Shown here: positions 31,541 through 45,590 of the stretch, one piece after another
Layout: every line of letters starts with the position of its first letter
Position numbering within the stretch: position 1 is the first letter of the stretch
DNA from: Tetracentron sinense
Taxonomy: Eukaryota > Streptophyta > Magnoliopsida > Trochodendrales > Trochodendraceae
Assembly (NCBI GenBank): GCA_015143295.1
Contig: CM026568.1
Location: 31,690,441-31,754,440 of the forward strand
Reading direction: 5' to 3'
DNA: 64,000 nucleotides
Translations under genes and position numbers: made by a program
Notes under the pieces: generated by a model
The model's input: only the letters and a program-made list of their open reading frames with translations
What the model was told of the DNA's origin: nothing
Database searches by the model: none

Positions 31541-32207
31541 TGGACGGTTGGGTTGTATCCAACTTCGTCCCACATTGGAAGTCCATGTCGAACTCACTTG
31601 ACTCATTTGGTTTTTTTCTCTCTACCAAAGTTAGGCCCTTTTTGTAGAGTTGGGTTGGGTTCAGTCTATTCGGTCCGAATGGGTTGGCTTACCGAGTGTG
31701 TTTTTACCTTTTAACAAACGAAAAAAAAAAAAACATTTTTTATTCCATAACCAAGGTCCGTTACCTACAGCCAAAAAAAAACACAAGGGACATTACCCAC
31801 AGCCACATCCTAGGCCAGATCACTGGATCAGAGTTTACACGATCACATCCCTTATTTTTATTATGGTTAGTTGTTAGAATTAGTGAGGTGATTAAGCCTT
31901 GGGGTCACATATGCCAAAGGAAACTTCTACAAATCATTGGAAATCCAGGCACACATTCACCATCTTTCAGATAGCGTCATTTTAACTTCAAAAATAAAAA
32001 AGGATAGCGTCATTTTAACTACTTTCTAGAGGCCTTGCTTTCTTTAAAAAAGTGTACCCACCTATAACAAAATATCATTATAAACATCAAAGTTGATTCA
32101 ATAGCACGTCATGACATTTGAGAGTAAACGGACGAGCCTTTTACGTGTATGTGTTCGAACGATGTCTCCTACAGGTGGTTACAGCTGTTAAACCATACAG
32201 ACAGGTT

Positions 32208-32464
32208 AGTGTTGTCATAACAGGACCGGACCAGTCGAAATGGTGGAAACCGAATCGGAACTGGCCCTCTCGCCTGTTCCCAAAACCCACAAAATCAGGA
32301 TATTTTAAGAATTGGTCAGAACCGGTGGTAGAATTGGTTGGGAACCAGAAAAGTTTAGGAAAAAAGATATTTTTTTGAAAAACAATTCACGGTCGAACCG
32401 GACTGGTTGAATTGAGAATCGGCCACTGTACCTGTTCGATGCCTGATCCGGTTCTGACAACACT
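32208..32464. mobile_element. 257-base TIR element (MITE)
   Basis: AGTGTTGTCATAACAGGACC at the left and, in reverse at the right, AGTGTTGTCAGAACCGGATC form good terminal inverted repeats. The inside is rich in CCGGT/ACCGG. No coding capacity and no clear duplication. Confidence 0.55.
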
Positions 32465-33354
32465 GAAACCGCCAAAGGAAATAACCCTAGGAAAAACACA
32501 TGATTTGCTTCCGCCTTCTACCCATGTTGATTCGAGCCAGACTCAATAACAAAAGATCATTACAAACTCAACTGCTCAAGTAGATCAACCCGTCGGGTTT
32601 AATTTTCAACTCCACAAGTAAATGGGTAGGTGCGGGTTGAGATATGCAAATCATCAAGATCTGGTTTTCTTTTTAAAAAAATTAAAATTCCGAATATTGT
32701 GTGCCGGAGTCCAATGAGCTTACCTTGGTTAAGTTTAATCTGATAAATAGGGTTAGAAAGATTCGGGCACTTGTCGCATTTTGGTTGGTTACATGGTTTG
32801 GGCACACAAAAAATGTTAAAGAGGGATCGTACAGAATATTTTGCGGTCTTACTGCAAGTCTGCAACAACATGCCACTATATATAATGAGTTCATGCGATT
32901 TCAGCTGGAATCCCTTAATAAATCGCGGATTCGATCAGGTTAATTTCTTCATTGGTTTTGTAGTTGGAATTTTATTGAGAATTTTGAGATCTAGATCTGC
33001 AACTGTTGTGTAGAAATGCTTCTTTTGAAAATCGAACACACTTGTTTTTGGAGAAATGATTATCTCAATGTATATAGCGAGAAAGCGAAGTTCCATTTCT
33101 GCAAGCTTTCTCTGCAAGAATAATCGTTAAGGATTGAAGCTTGTAGCATGAAATATCAACCCACATTTGTCTGTCAATCACGATTTTGTTGTATTTTAGT
33201 TGTTTCAATTACAGAAACAACTTATTTCGGTGAAGGTTACGGATTTGGGGGATTATTGGATTTTGGATCAGGTAGTTGAATCTGAGCCCTAACATCCCTA
33301 CACTTTACTGCATTTATTGGAAATGATCGAGTGTTTTCACTGAACTGAGACCAG

Positions 33355-36300
33355 ATGAAGCGAAGGAATATCCAACATAAATCTTACTGCCGATGGAAAA
33401 CGAAGATTTTTTTCCTGCTTTTGCTGAGCATCTGTTGTGGAAGTTTCATAATGATGCAGACACAGTACAGTCGTATTAATATGTTCATGTTGTTCTCTTC
33501 TCCGTTCGTTCAAAGGCCTAAGATCGCATTTCTTTTTATAGCACGGAACCGGCTTCCTTTGGACATGGTCTGGGATGCATTTCTTCGGGTAATTTTCTTC
33601 ATTGCATGTTGTTTACATTAATTTCTAGAAGCTTCTGGTGAATTTCTTGGTTGAAGAATTTATGATATATGTTAATATTTTTCCACTGATATCTGAGCAA
33701 TTTAGCAGAATTCAGTGTCTGTTACCTTGTTATTATTTCACCTTCAGTAATATCTACTCTTGGACTTGCTGTAATTTTTTTAAAAAAATTTTATACCTCT
33801 TGAAGAAATAAGGAGGAAAGGATTGAGTCCTTCATTAACATGAAACTGAAGGTAACGGCTTCAGTATAACTGATTGTCATTATTCTCTTTTACAAATAAT
33901 AAAGGTGTTGGAAGTTTGGACTCATCTGGATCTCTGCATCAAACTCAACCCAGCTGAAAGTGATCTGCTTCCTACAGTTGTGACCTATTGTTTGCTTGGA
34001 GGACTTATTTACCTGACAATTACCCATTTGATATATTTGCCATCCTCTCATGTCGGCCTCATTTAAACTGTTGTTCATCAGATCATTTTTTGAATAATCT
34101 CCTAATATCATAGCTATCCGTCTTACTGCTAATCTGATAACTGGGATTTCCTTACAACTTCTTGTTCCACTTCTGATCATCCTTGTTTACCTAAATCTGT
34201 CTCTTGAAGAATAATCAAGTTCTGAAGCTGAAATGTCCACACCATCTACTTATGTCAAAATAGTTTCTGCTCAAGTTACCCTTGTGACCTTTCATTTACT
34301 ATTATCTATATCTATGCCTATGCCCATGTTTCGCTATTACCCTAAGCCCAGGGAGATTGTTTTTCAATAATATGTTTTAAGGAATGCAATAAATAAATTG
34401 AAGTGAGGGGCACCACAGGGATCATTTATGTTGGTAGGAATATCCTGTTTTAGGAATCATTTGCATAATTGTCCACATGTTTCCTCCTTGCATTATCTTG
34501 TGTGCACCTTCCCCAAACGGCCAAATCTGTTTCTTCATTTTGGAGTCTGTTGCTTCATTTGCTATGATATGTCTTTAGTATGGCTGTTGGATGGACATTT
34601 GTACTAGATTGTCTGCTTCAAAATGAGAAACCTAAATCACGTTAGATGAATGATGTCCAAATCCTTGATGAAGGATGGAAAAACTAAGAAAAGGTGAATA
34701 GCATATTGTCAAATGTTGTTAAATGATGATTACACATAGTGTCTAATACTAAGTGGTGACACTAACTCCGTGGAGACTATAGAACATAATTTTTATAAAA
34801 TAATTAGGGTAACTAAGATTGTTACGATCCTAAGTGATAAATACTTAGATCGTGCCCTTCCCATCGGTCCGGGCTTTTGGGATCAGTGGTTGCGTCTGGG
34901 TACGTATCAATTGGTATCAGAGCCTAACACCAGGTCTCAGGTTCGAGTCTCGGAAGGGGCGACTTATGGAGAAGGTGACCTAGGGTACCCGTGTGGGCGT
35001 TAGAGTGGGCTGTGTGCCCCGTGGGCCGCCATAAAGTGGGTCGTGTGTCCCGTGGGCCGCCGTGGACGTCGGCTTCGAAGAGTGGTGGTATGTTACGATC
35101 CTAAGTGATAAATACCTAGATTGTGTCCTTCCCATCAGTTCGGGCTTTTGGAATCAGTGGTTGCGTCTGGGTACGTATCAAAGATGAAATAAGTTATGGC
35201 TAGGATGAAGATAGTAAAGGATTTGGGATCCATTAGAAATGTGGAAATGCATAGGAGAAACTGATATCCCCTTGCTGATTAGGTAGTGTAATAAGATTTT
35301 AAAAACTAGGAGATGCCTTGTGTGAACACCCCATTTTTACACCCTTTAATCTTATTTTTCTTTTATTATTTTAAATTAATTTTTAATTTTAATTTCTTTA
35401 TCTTATTTACTAGTGTCAAGGAATTGAGTTCGAGAGAGAGAGATCATCCCCTTTACCCATTGTTCAAAACCCTCAAGAGAGAAATCCATGTTCAAAATCC
35501 CAAGTTATCAAGCCCAAGCTTGGATCCAAAACCGGTTTAAACTTTCAAGATCCTCAAAGCCCGCAAGCCTTAACCATTATTCAAAGACTCTCAAGAGTGT
35601 AAATCCAAACTAGAAGCCTGCTCATTAAACCTCTAAAGGCCCAAAGCCAAAACCATTTCATCAAATCCATAACCAAAATCCAAATCTAAAACCCCCAAAT
35701 TCAAGCCCGTTTTTCTAAGCCCAAGTGCAATCAAGCCTAGCCCTCAAGGGTTTAAACCTTAAGGGCCCAAGCCTATGAAAACCAAACCAGCCCATCAGTG
35801 TTGCCTATATAAGGAATGAGATAGGGTTTTCAAAACCCAACCACATTCGGTTTGCCCCCATCTTCTCTCTCTCCCGATTTCCCTATTCCTTTTTCCCCTT
35901 CTTCTGCTGTGAAAACAGTAGAAAACCAAGGACTCCTACACCATTCCGGCGAGCTCCTATTCCTCTGTCACCAGTGTACGAGCTACACCATTTCGGCAAC
36001 AACACTCCATCGTCCCCTTTCTCTCGATCTGCAGTAGAGGAGGTGAAATGATCCCGATCAGTCCAGCAATATCGCCGGCGAGCTCACTGTTTCCCTCCTT
36101 ATCATCTCCGAGTCATCATCTTCTTCCGGCCAGCAGCTCACCACCGCGCAGCCGTCTTGATCCGTTCCGATCATCATCTCCAGCGAACCAATCCGGTATT
36201 GCCTCTGCTCCTCAACTCCGGTCATCACTGTCTCCGGCAAACTCAGTCGGTTTGGTCGTATCTCAACTGCAGCGGCCATTTTCCTCCGATTAATCCTTGT

Positions 36301-39300
36301 TTCCCCTTTGTTCAGATCTGTTCGGTCTGAGCTTTCATCTTCCCCGGCGACTTCCATCCTTAACGAGCCAGCCACCATCACTCGATCTTAAGGAGATCTG
36401 ATCTCTATCTCTGGTTTCTGCGATTCTTTCTCAGCTCCGGTCATCGCATCATCTGGTGAACCCCATTACCGGCACCAGCGTCCCCATCCATGAGACCCGG
36501 TTCATAGAGATCAGCTCCGACCATCTTCTCCGATTATCCTCCCCATTTCTCATCCATGTCCGGCTGTTTGGACGCCTGAGTTCGGCCAGTAGTTCGTCCA
36601 CTAGGCCCCTATTTTCTTATTTCTCCCATTTCAGGTAATCAACTCATTTTCTGTCAAACCCCATTTCTCCCATCCAGATCGCCCTGGTCCAGGAGGAGAA
36701 TTCGGCCCAGACCAATGGCCATCCTGGGATCTGTTTTTTTTTGTTTTTGTTTTTTTGTTTTCCTTTTTTTTTTTTTTTAACTTGGTTAAACCCATTGTTC
36801 TGTGGGTTGAGTGACGGTGAGAAAGAGTGATTTGTCGTGGCCATTTGTTTCTCACCAGAGCAACGGCGGTACCAACATCCTTCCCCATCAACCGCACGTA
36901 GGTACGTATTCTCCCTGCTTATTTATTTGTTTCATTTACTTTTCTTCTCATATATATGTGTGTGCAATAGGTTTAGGCCGTTATATTCTCCTTTTTGCCT
37001 ACCTTGGGCATTTAGTTTAGTTCTTGACTAGTTAAAACTTGCCAAAATTAAAAATACAAAAAAATCAAAATAATACAAAATAACAAAAACATTCACCCTA
37101 ATAAATGAACGCCCCCTAGAGCTCCCCCACGAGCACCTAGCTACGCAACTATCTCTCGGAATGAGATTCATAAATCTCAATTCCACATCCCCCCAACTCA
37201 AACACGAGTTGGAAGTGACCACACTCCGAAATGAGTATAAAAACAGTCACGGACCCCGAACTACTATGAGGGTCTGATTCCGACTAACCGGATAAGTAGG
37301 CAGCCCAACCAGGGTTCGACCCCAACCAAAAATAAAATTTTTACACCCCATATTGATTTGTATTTGATTAGCAAAATTAATAATTGTTTTAGGAAATTTT
37401 AAGTGATTTTAAATATTTGGCTTGGACCTAATGAGTAGGTTACCATCATTGGATGGAGGTCCTGGGGTGCCTAACCCCTTCCCTAGGACCTAAAGGGATC
37501 TCTTACCTAGACTACTCTGGACCGTAGACCCCCTTATTTGGATTATCTCGGGATCCTACTTCCCCTAAGTAGGTGGCGACTCTTAGAATAAATTTAGCAT
37601 TATTCCTCTACTCTCTGACCTTATCTTGACACTTAGAGTTGAGAGGGGAGGAAAGACGGTAAATTAATGTGTTTACACCTTGTGTTCCCATCGTTCTTTA
37701 TTCCTTGTTACATATATGTTCCGTAATTAACTTTTTAACTAATGACTCAGAACAAGTAATGTGAATGATTTGGTATCCTGGCTACAGAAAACAACATTTT
37801 TATCACGGATCATAAAAAAATTGAATCTCTGAAGTGTGTTCCATAAACCTGTTTGCTCAACTGTTTTGTCTTATATTAAAGAAGCGTTTGTCTTTTGCAG
37901 GGACAGGAGAATAAATTTTCAATTTTTGTTCATTCTAGACCTGGGTTTCTGTTCAACAAAGCAACAACAAGATCTGCCTATTTTTATGACCGTCAGCTTA
38001 ATGATAGTATACAGGTTGTAGTTTCTTAACATGAAATTCTGAAATTAAAGTACAAGGATATTGTTATGAAATCTCTTTCCAGTTAGTTTGCTACAGCAAT
38101 CTCCATATTTTTCATTGGTTTCTTTATTTGAAGTCACTGGAACAAAATCTTTTCTTTCTAAACTAATTTCTGGTGAGACTAGGTTATAAGAATAGACAGA
38201 CACAGCTTTAACCATGTGGAACTGAAGGCATTCTAAAGTCATCTCATTTATTATATTTCTCGCTTTAATAATGAAATCCATCCTTCAATAAGTTTCTGAG
38301 ATTCGAATCTAGAAAATTTTAGTTCAAGTTTAGAAGTGGGAATGGTGTGTAGGAGGTTTTTCTTGATGATGTATGTGTCACAAAGATAATTCTGGAAGTC
38401 ATATGAACAACAGGAGATGCTAAATAGTTTTGTTCTTTTACCCCTATCATTACGAGGAATAGCTCCATTCTTCTGAATCACTAGTACAAGTACATTCTAG
38501 AAAGATCATATTTTTGTTTTCAGTTGTTACTCTGTTCAGCATTTAAGACAGTAGCTATGATAAATCTCTATATGAAGATAGCTGTCACTGACTTTGTTGG
38601 AAGAATGTTGTCCTGCCAATACCACAGTTAAAGTTTGCCTCCTTGAGTTCTCCCAAGTCAAAAAGTCTGTCTTTCTGGTTCCAAAATTGAAAGCACATTA
38701 GATTTCCTGCCAGAAATTGTTAGTTGAGGCATCTTCCTATTGACAGACTAGCACTAGACTGTCCAATAACTTTTCACATCTTTCAAATGGCATGCATCTA
38801 AAGTCTAAAGTTCAAAGCTCTGCTTTATATGTAGAAAAATGTAACTAGTGCTGGGAAGGAAATTAGAAAGAAATTAAACACGAACTCCTTTTATCCACTT
38901 ATAACCCAACCTAACAATATGTAACAACTTGTCCATAAATCTATACATGTATTTGATGTCTAGTGTTATTGATAGAATATATTATCATAATAATTGATGT
39001 TTTAGGCTAGAAGCTGTAAAAAATGAATTCCAGAAAGTTGAGTATCAGCTATGGGAAGACAAACTAAACATGCTTGTAAGAACTTAAAACAAGGTTTGAT
39101 GAAAAGTTTTGGACCAATGCACCATATTAGACTGCTTTTTATATTTTATCAGCTTGATATCTTTTTGTTTTCTGCATTTATATTCCAGGTAGATTGGGGA
39201 GAAGCAAGCATGATCCAGGCAGAGCGTATTTTGCTAAAAAATGCACTCACAGATTCTTTTAATGAGAGATTTGTTTTTCTATCTGACAGGTAAGCTTTGA

Positions 39301-42300
39301 TCTTAACAAGGGCCGCTACAAATCATTTCTTGTGCATGAGTAAGTTTAGATTTACTTCTACGTGCTTTTTTCTTTACTTATGGGAAACCATTTTATACAT
39401 GCACCCAAATTTGTTTGGACAAGAGATGCATATTAGGTCAATGGAGAGATGTGCATTGGAACTTTTTGTTGTTATTTGTTGTTCAGTAATCAATAGAAGC
39501 ATCATTAGTTGAATATTCATTTGAGTGGCTCTCCCATATATTTTGCGTATGTTTTTATCTGGTGTAAGAAGGAACAATTTCAGTGGTATGCCTTAGACAG
39601 GTAAGACGGGTGTGTATGGTAGCTTGATATATGTTGAGTCGGTAAAGAAATTGGCTTCCTATCCTAAGCAGCTGCCATCAAGATGTAGCTGATATTAGGA
39701 ATTGGTGGTGACCTCAAATTTTTCTCCATAATTGATACTTGATAGTCTGCGTGCCATTCGCCCAACTTAAGATCATCAATTGCTTGTTGTAGTGGGTGTG
39801 CTTCAAGCTTAGTAATTAGCAGTAAGAAGATGAACCACTATCTCTTCTATGAGTGGTGCTACACCCGTTTGCAGTTGCATCTATTTTGTGTGTAGTGGCT
39901 AAATACTAAACTCATTATGTTATCCCAGCATCTCTCAACTCAATAATTACACCATACTGAGAGATTGAACTCATCGCCCAAGACAAAGTTGTGAAAAAGG
40001 AAATGAAAATACAACTAACAATTAATTTGAAAAATCTAGACTAAAATTAAAAGACATAATCAGAAAACTGCAAATCATTGCTTCTTTGTTGCATTGGAGT
40101 AACATAAAGTAGAAAAACCAACTTGTAAAAGAAATCTATTGAATTGGGTAGTCGAAATATATTCATCCTGGAACTGGTGGGTTCCCTTGTAGTTTGCTGT
40201 TATTTTCTAATATCTGGGCTCACTTATCCAACCCAATGCATTCCAATTTTGTAAGAAAAAAAATAAGTTAGATGAAGAGTAGAAGTTAGAAAGACACTAG
40301 TGGATTGAATGCTGACATACAAACGTGATTCAGTCAATTTTCTCTTTTGTATTGGTCCACTACTTGATATCAGAAGGTTTGGAATAAATGTCTCAACTTG
40401 ATTTTAGTAATTGCAAATGTTGCATCATTGCATGATTTTTCTGTTTACATGCAATAATGGGAAATTGATTCTTTCACATAATAGAATTTCAATGGGTATG
40501 GTGGTCAACCGGGATTAATGATCTTGATGATGCACTGTTCCAAAAGCAGTTGACTGGATTTCCGTTAAATGTAACTCTGGGTCATCTGTTGCTTTGGTTT
40601 CATTTACTAATTATATGATTGCAGTTAGTAAGTTTGTAACAAATTATTAGTTCAAGTAGCTAATGTTTTTATCATAATCTCATGACAGCTGCATACCTTT
40701 ATATAACTTCAGCTACACATATGACTATATCATGTCAACATCAACTAGTTTTGTAGACAGGTTAGTGGGCTGATCCCTATCTTTTTTCTTGTATGGATGA
40801 AAGGCTGTATTATTAATCATCAATAGTCTTCTTTTGGTCTTCTCAAGTTCCAAATATAATGACTAGTTCATGCAAAATTCTCATATTTTGGATTCTTTTT
40901 CAGTGGAGGCTTCTTATATGTCATTAAATAGAAAGTGAAACTCTAGTGATGATATAAATGTCAAGTCGCATATCAATTTGTTTTGTGCTATTCTTTTTGC
41001 ATATCCCTACTTATGTATATCCTATTTTGTCGACGCTTTCTAAATAATTATTTAGAGAATGGTGTAATTAGTTGGAAAGCTGAATTTATATTGTCAAATA
41101 TAATTACAAAGAAGGTATTGCATGCGATACTGATCAAGAGGCAAACTATTTTCGTCGTGTTGCCAAACCTTAGTTGAATGAACTGGTGTAGGTGCCTATA
41201 AGCAGCTGTTCTTTGAAGTCAAATAAAGGAGTTTAAGTAACAAAAAAGCTTATGTATAATTCAGTGTTATGGTGTAAAAGTAAAGGTGCATTGACGTTTT
41301 GGGTTTCAGGGATTGACAATTTATGCCACATGCCTTTGAAAACTTGTTATATGTTTGTTTTCAGGAAGCATATTTGTTAGTCCATTAATAATTGATCCTT
41401 GCTACTTTCATGTGGTGAAACAAATCAAGTACAAACCCATTTTGGTTTCACAGACTTTCTGTGAGGGTCTACCAAACTAAAGTATAAAAGGGGAGAAAGA
41501 CGGGCTTATTAGAAGACAAGACTCTTTTTTCTATTATATTAAAACTGAAATGTCCCATAAAGCAACTTCCCCAACAATTGAAGCGTCTCAGTTAAGAGCA
41601 TTTGCAGTTCATTGATGGCCCCATATACAAACAGATGTTTATTTGTTTCAGTAGGCTATCATTGAGGATTAATTTGAATTGGCTACCATTCAGAAAAGTA
41701 TATTTTACGTCTATAATTGTTTCAATTCCATTTTTCTTATTTGACATTGTCAGCTATTGCCCCATATTGCTTGACTGGTCATATTTTCTGCCATTTATGT
41801 AATTATGGATTTGGAATTAAGTCATCACACATCACCAAGGGTTCCTAGTTATGGTTAGGATGATAGATTCTTGACGTCTAGGCATTTCGGATATCACACC
41901 TTTTGGCATTTTGACAACCTTATCAAGTACCATTTTGCTTTACTGCTTGGCATCTGTGGATGCTTTTCAATAATCGTTTTTCCGCCCTCAGAGGAAGTTA
42001 TCTAATCTTCATCATTATAATTGAACTAGTTTTCGTGCAATATGAAATCTTTGCATTTCTGTTTAATGGCCACTAGGTTCTAATAGCATCTGGTCATATA
42101 ATGCTGGAAGCAGCTTTGCTGATACGAAAGAGGGTCGCTACAATCCACAAATGGATCCGGTCATCCCTGTTCATAATTGGAGGAAAGGGTCTCAGGTAAT
42201 AGTTTCTTTATTTCATGGATTTTTATTCTGCCCAAGTTCGTTGAAAAACTTCCAATTTTAATCCACACTATGTTACTGGGGCATACTTTTGTCTAACTCG

Positions 42301-45300
42301 TTTCTTTTGCTGCCTCTTCTTATAGTGGGTGGTTTTAACCAGAAAGCATGCTGAAGTTGTGGTGGAAGATGTTACAGTCTACCCGGTGTTTCAGCAGCAT
42401 TGCAAGGTAAGCTAGGTTCAAAAATCAAAATTTTTGGTGACCATTCTACTACGAGGAGATTGCAGTTTTCTTATTGTGCTGTACATCAGGCTTTGTGATG
42501 CCTGACGGAACTTTCTTTGAACATATGTAATACCAAAATATGTTAAAAGTCAGATTATACTCCAAATTTGACATTCTTTGTGCCTAAATTGTTCCTCTTG
42601 GAGAATGCCGTGTTGTGGAACTTCAAAAAGTCCAGTTAAAATCTGACTGTTGAAGCTATAGAAAAATAAATCAGAATAATTTGAATTATTTTCAAGTCCG
42701 CTATGGGAAGAAATCTATTCTATAGCAATGAGACATATGTTAGTGTTAGTATCCTTACACATGGAGTCCTATTACACTTTGTTGCATACAGTTTGTATCT
42801 ATCCATCAATATAAGAGTGTTCTAAATTTTAAAGTTTCGTTGGAGTTGTCTTTGTGTGTTCTTTAATCTGCTTGTGTTATTCAATTGTTCCTATTCGTGT
42901 TAAGAACTTCTTGATTTTGTCCCTTTTATCTGATACCTTTATTTGAAAATTATGCAGAGGAGATCACTACCTGAGTTTTGGCGGGATCATCCTCTTGTAA
43001 GTTTTTTTCTAGTCCATTACAGTGCCAGATTATATAAAGGAAACCTACTTGCATCTCTCGTCAGGAAATTATTATCTATGGAATGAATTTTGTATGAATG
43101 CCATAAGAATTAATTATGTTAAATATTAGAGCAAATAGCCAGTGAAACTTAAATGTACAATGCATAGTTTCAAGAGATGAGACTGCAAGTCTGCAACTTT
43201 ATATGCTGAAAGTCTTTTATCATGCAGCCTGCAGCTGCATCGAAGGAGCATAACTGCATACCAGATGAGCATTATGTTCAAACATTACTGTCTGTAAGTT
43301 GATTTTTCATTCATCTATGCCAAGCCTTAAATTGATATTAAAATCTTGGAAGCTTTATTGAAGACTTAGAACTTATTTCATTGGAGAGGGTGCAGTTATG
43401 ATTTATTAGAAGGTATATATTAAACTCCTTTTGTTTTGTCAAGAAAGAAGGCTGAACCAAAGCTGAGATCTGAAATCTGACAGAGTTAGCTTTTATACAA
43501 CATTATACCTTCTTGCAAAGACGATATGTAGTTCATCTTCCGAAATGGAAAGGCCCTTTAAGGAAAACTTTTGCTAAATCTGTTCTGCATAGTACAGTTT
43601 CATTTTCTTTAGATATTCTAATCAAACGATTAGAACCTGGAATGTAACTAAGGTGCAGCTGAATATTTATATGTCAAGTAAGTTACATGAAGACATGTGT
43701 TTGTGTTAGAAACAGGGACAAGGTGTTAGCGGCAAACCTTTACACTCTAAAATAATATTATGTTAGTTCTGTGTTTTGTGTTTTAGTCTGTTAGACATGG
43801 GGACAAGGTGTTAGATGCAATATCTATACACTAGAACACTAATATTATGTTAGTTATCATGTAAGTTGTAGTCCAATGTACAATTTTAATTACAATTATT
43901 AAATATATCTAGATACATATTTTTAACAATTTAATAATCCTTAAAGCATTGTAATATATAAATCATAGCTGAAGTCAGTATGAAGAGTGAAACCAAATTT
44001 TGTAATAATGAGCATGTTGACTTGGGCATCAAAGTGAAAATTATTATTATTATTATTTTCGTATCTTAAAGTACTGCAATGATTAACTGAAGCTACTTTC
44101 TTTTCAATTTGATTCCTGTTGCAATGCTCCTGAGTAACCACTAGGTAAGTGACCTGTATTATAGCACCACCTTGGAGTATGGCCTCTCAAGTCTCATGCA
44201 AGTTAAGGTTTTGTTATTCCTGAGCCATATACCTAGCCCAAAAGAAGAAAAAGAAAAGTTATTTTAAAGGACGTTTAAGACTCAACTGGAAATTCGTTTT
44301 CGTGAGCCATAAGCATTTAGAAAGAGTGTTTAGGTTTGATTTGTACTGATACCTGAAACATTGATCACATTTAAAGTTTTTGGTTAGTCTACCGTAGTAT
44401 TGTAGACTTTTATTTTATATTCTTTTACTAAGCTTAGTTTCACTATCCAGCAAAAAGAACTTGAAGGCGAAATCACTCGAAGAACATTGACGCATACTTC
44501 ATGGGATCTTTCATCCTCCAAAGACCGTGAAAGGCGTGGATGGCATCCGGCCACTTACAAGTTTTCAGATGCTACTCCCATGCTTATCCAATCTATAAGG
44601 GTATGCATATTTCTACAAACCTTCTTCTGAGCAAAAGGATGTATATGGTTTGTCTTATCCCTTCTGATACATACATCATTAAATGTTTTCATTTTGAATC
44701 CCACAACCAAAAGTGGGAGCCTCGGAATCATAATCCTAGTCAAATTTTGAATAAGCATCTGCAAGAGTTGATCCCATTTACAGAGAAAGAAAGTATACGT
44801 TTATTATTTAAAGAGCAAAGGGACTCAGGGATCTCACAAGGAAATATACTGATTACTCCATAATCATAATTAGTATTATATGTTAGGTTGACCAATAAAC
44901 ATCAATTAACCAGTACCAGCTAAAAGAATTTGTTGACCGATGCAGGACATAGATAATGTGTACTATGAGACTGAATACCGAAGGGAATGGTGCAGCAGCA
45001 AGGGGAAACCATCCCCGTGTTTCCTCTTTGCACGGAAGTTCACTCGGCCTGCTGCTCTCCGGCTGCTTAATATGGTAATCTTTCACATTTTGGTCCTGTC
45101 TTTCTTCTATGCATCTTTCTAGGGGAGAATGCGAGGTTTCTTAAAAGAGCATGCAATTGAGTTGGAATCTTGAAAAACAATGGAGTTTTGATGCGCTAAG
45201 CTAAACAGCATACTGTTGTCATGCTCAAGAACCTTGTCTCAAGTCGTAATATCCCTAGAACAACTCATTTATTTATTTGTTTTTTTTTATGTTTCCTATT

Positions 45301-45347
45301 GGCAGTCTGTTGTAGGAGCTTTCATCGAAGGAACAAGCAAATCCTAA
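33355..45347 (+). CDS. Core-2/I-branching-like glycosyltransferase, GT14 (DUF266 / BC10-like), 11 exons
   Basis: Exons 33355-33588, 37901-38014, 39189-39289, 40689-40760, 42114-42195, 42326-42406, 42958-42996, 43228-43293, 44451-44600, 44946-45074 and 45306-45347 join by GT-AG introns into an open 369-residue frame. Residues about 17-36 form one membrane anchor, so this is a type II protein, presumably in the Golgi. Family segments in order: PKIAFLFIARNRLPLDMVWD, FSIFVHSRPGFLFN, VDWGEASMIQAERILLKNAL, FVFLSDSCIPLYNFSYTYDY, FADTKEGRYNP, PVIPVHNWRKGSQW, SLPEFWRDHP and CFLFARKFTRPAALRLLNM. These are the plant DUF266 class related to rice BC10, linked to cell-wall glycoproteins; donor and acceptor are not known. 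Intron 1 (4.3 kb) contains a TRIM and a solo LTR. Confidence 0.93.
34820..35180 (+). mobile_element. TRIM (terminal-repeat retrotransposon in miniature)
   Basis: Two 90-base terminal repeats (34820-34909 and 35091-35180) start TGTTACGATCC and end GTACGTATCA. A primer binding site TGGTATCAGAGCC (34912-34924), complementary to initiator tRNA-Met, follows the first. The target-site duplication AAGAT flanks both sides (34815-34819, 35181-35185). The repeats differ at six of 90 positions, all transitions. The 181-base interior is non-coding and contains a short GTGGGCCGCC duplication. The element depends on proteins from other elements to move. Confidence 0.92.
35321..37677 (+). mobile_element. 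2.36-kb solo LTR in GT14 intron 1
   Basis: Begins TGTGAACACCCC and ends GTGTTTACA, with the perfect duplication CCTTG on each side (35316-35320 and 37678-37682). No internal domain, primer site or coding region is seen; Pro/Ser-rich open frames around 35850-36640 are chance frames in CT-rich sequence. GGTGGCGACTCT near the right end recalls LTRs of large Tat/Ogre-type elements, a tentative link. Its right edge is 223 bases from GT14 exon 2. Confidence 0.78.
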
Positions 45348-45517
45348 TTACAATTAGGTAAGTTACTGTATCAAATTCATCATTGTTAATGCACTGGAGA
45401 AATATGTAATTTACTGTGAAAGAGGGATGGAGAGAAATAAAATATAATAATGTTAACTAGGTGCTCATTTCCCTCAAAATATATAAACAAAGAATGTTTA
45501 GTCAAATTTCTTTGTAT

Positions 45518-45590
45518 TTTTGTGTGTGTGTGTGTGTGTGATAACAAGCAACAACACACTCACACACCCTCTGTCCACACACACACACAG
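45518..45590. repeat. (GT)n and (CA)n tracts in inverted arrangement
   Basis: A run of GT dinucleotides (about 45520-45540) is followed 40 bases later by CACACACACACA (about 45576-45589). The two can pair as a hairpin. Confidence 0.7.

Noticed and set aside
35852-36293. Pro/Ser-rich open frames in GT14 intron 1
   Set aside because: They are inside the solo LTR 35321-37677 and come from CT-rich LTR sequence.
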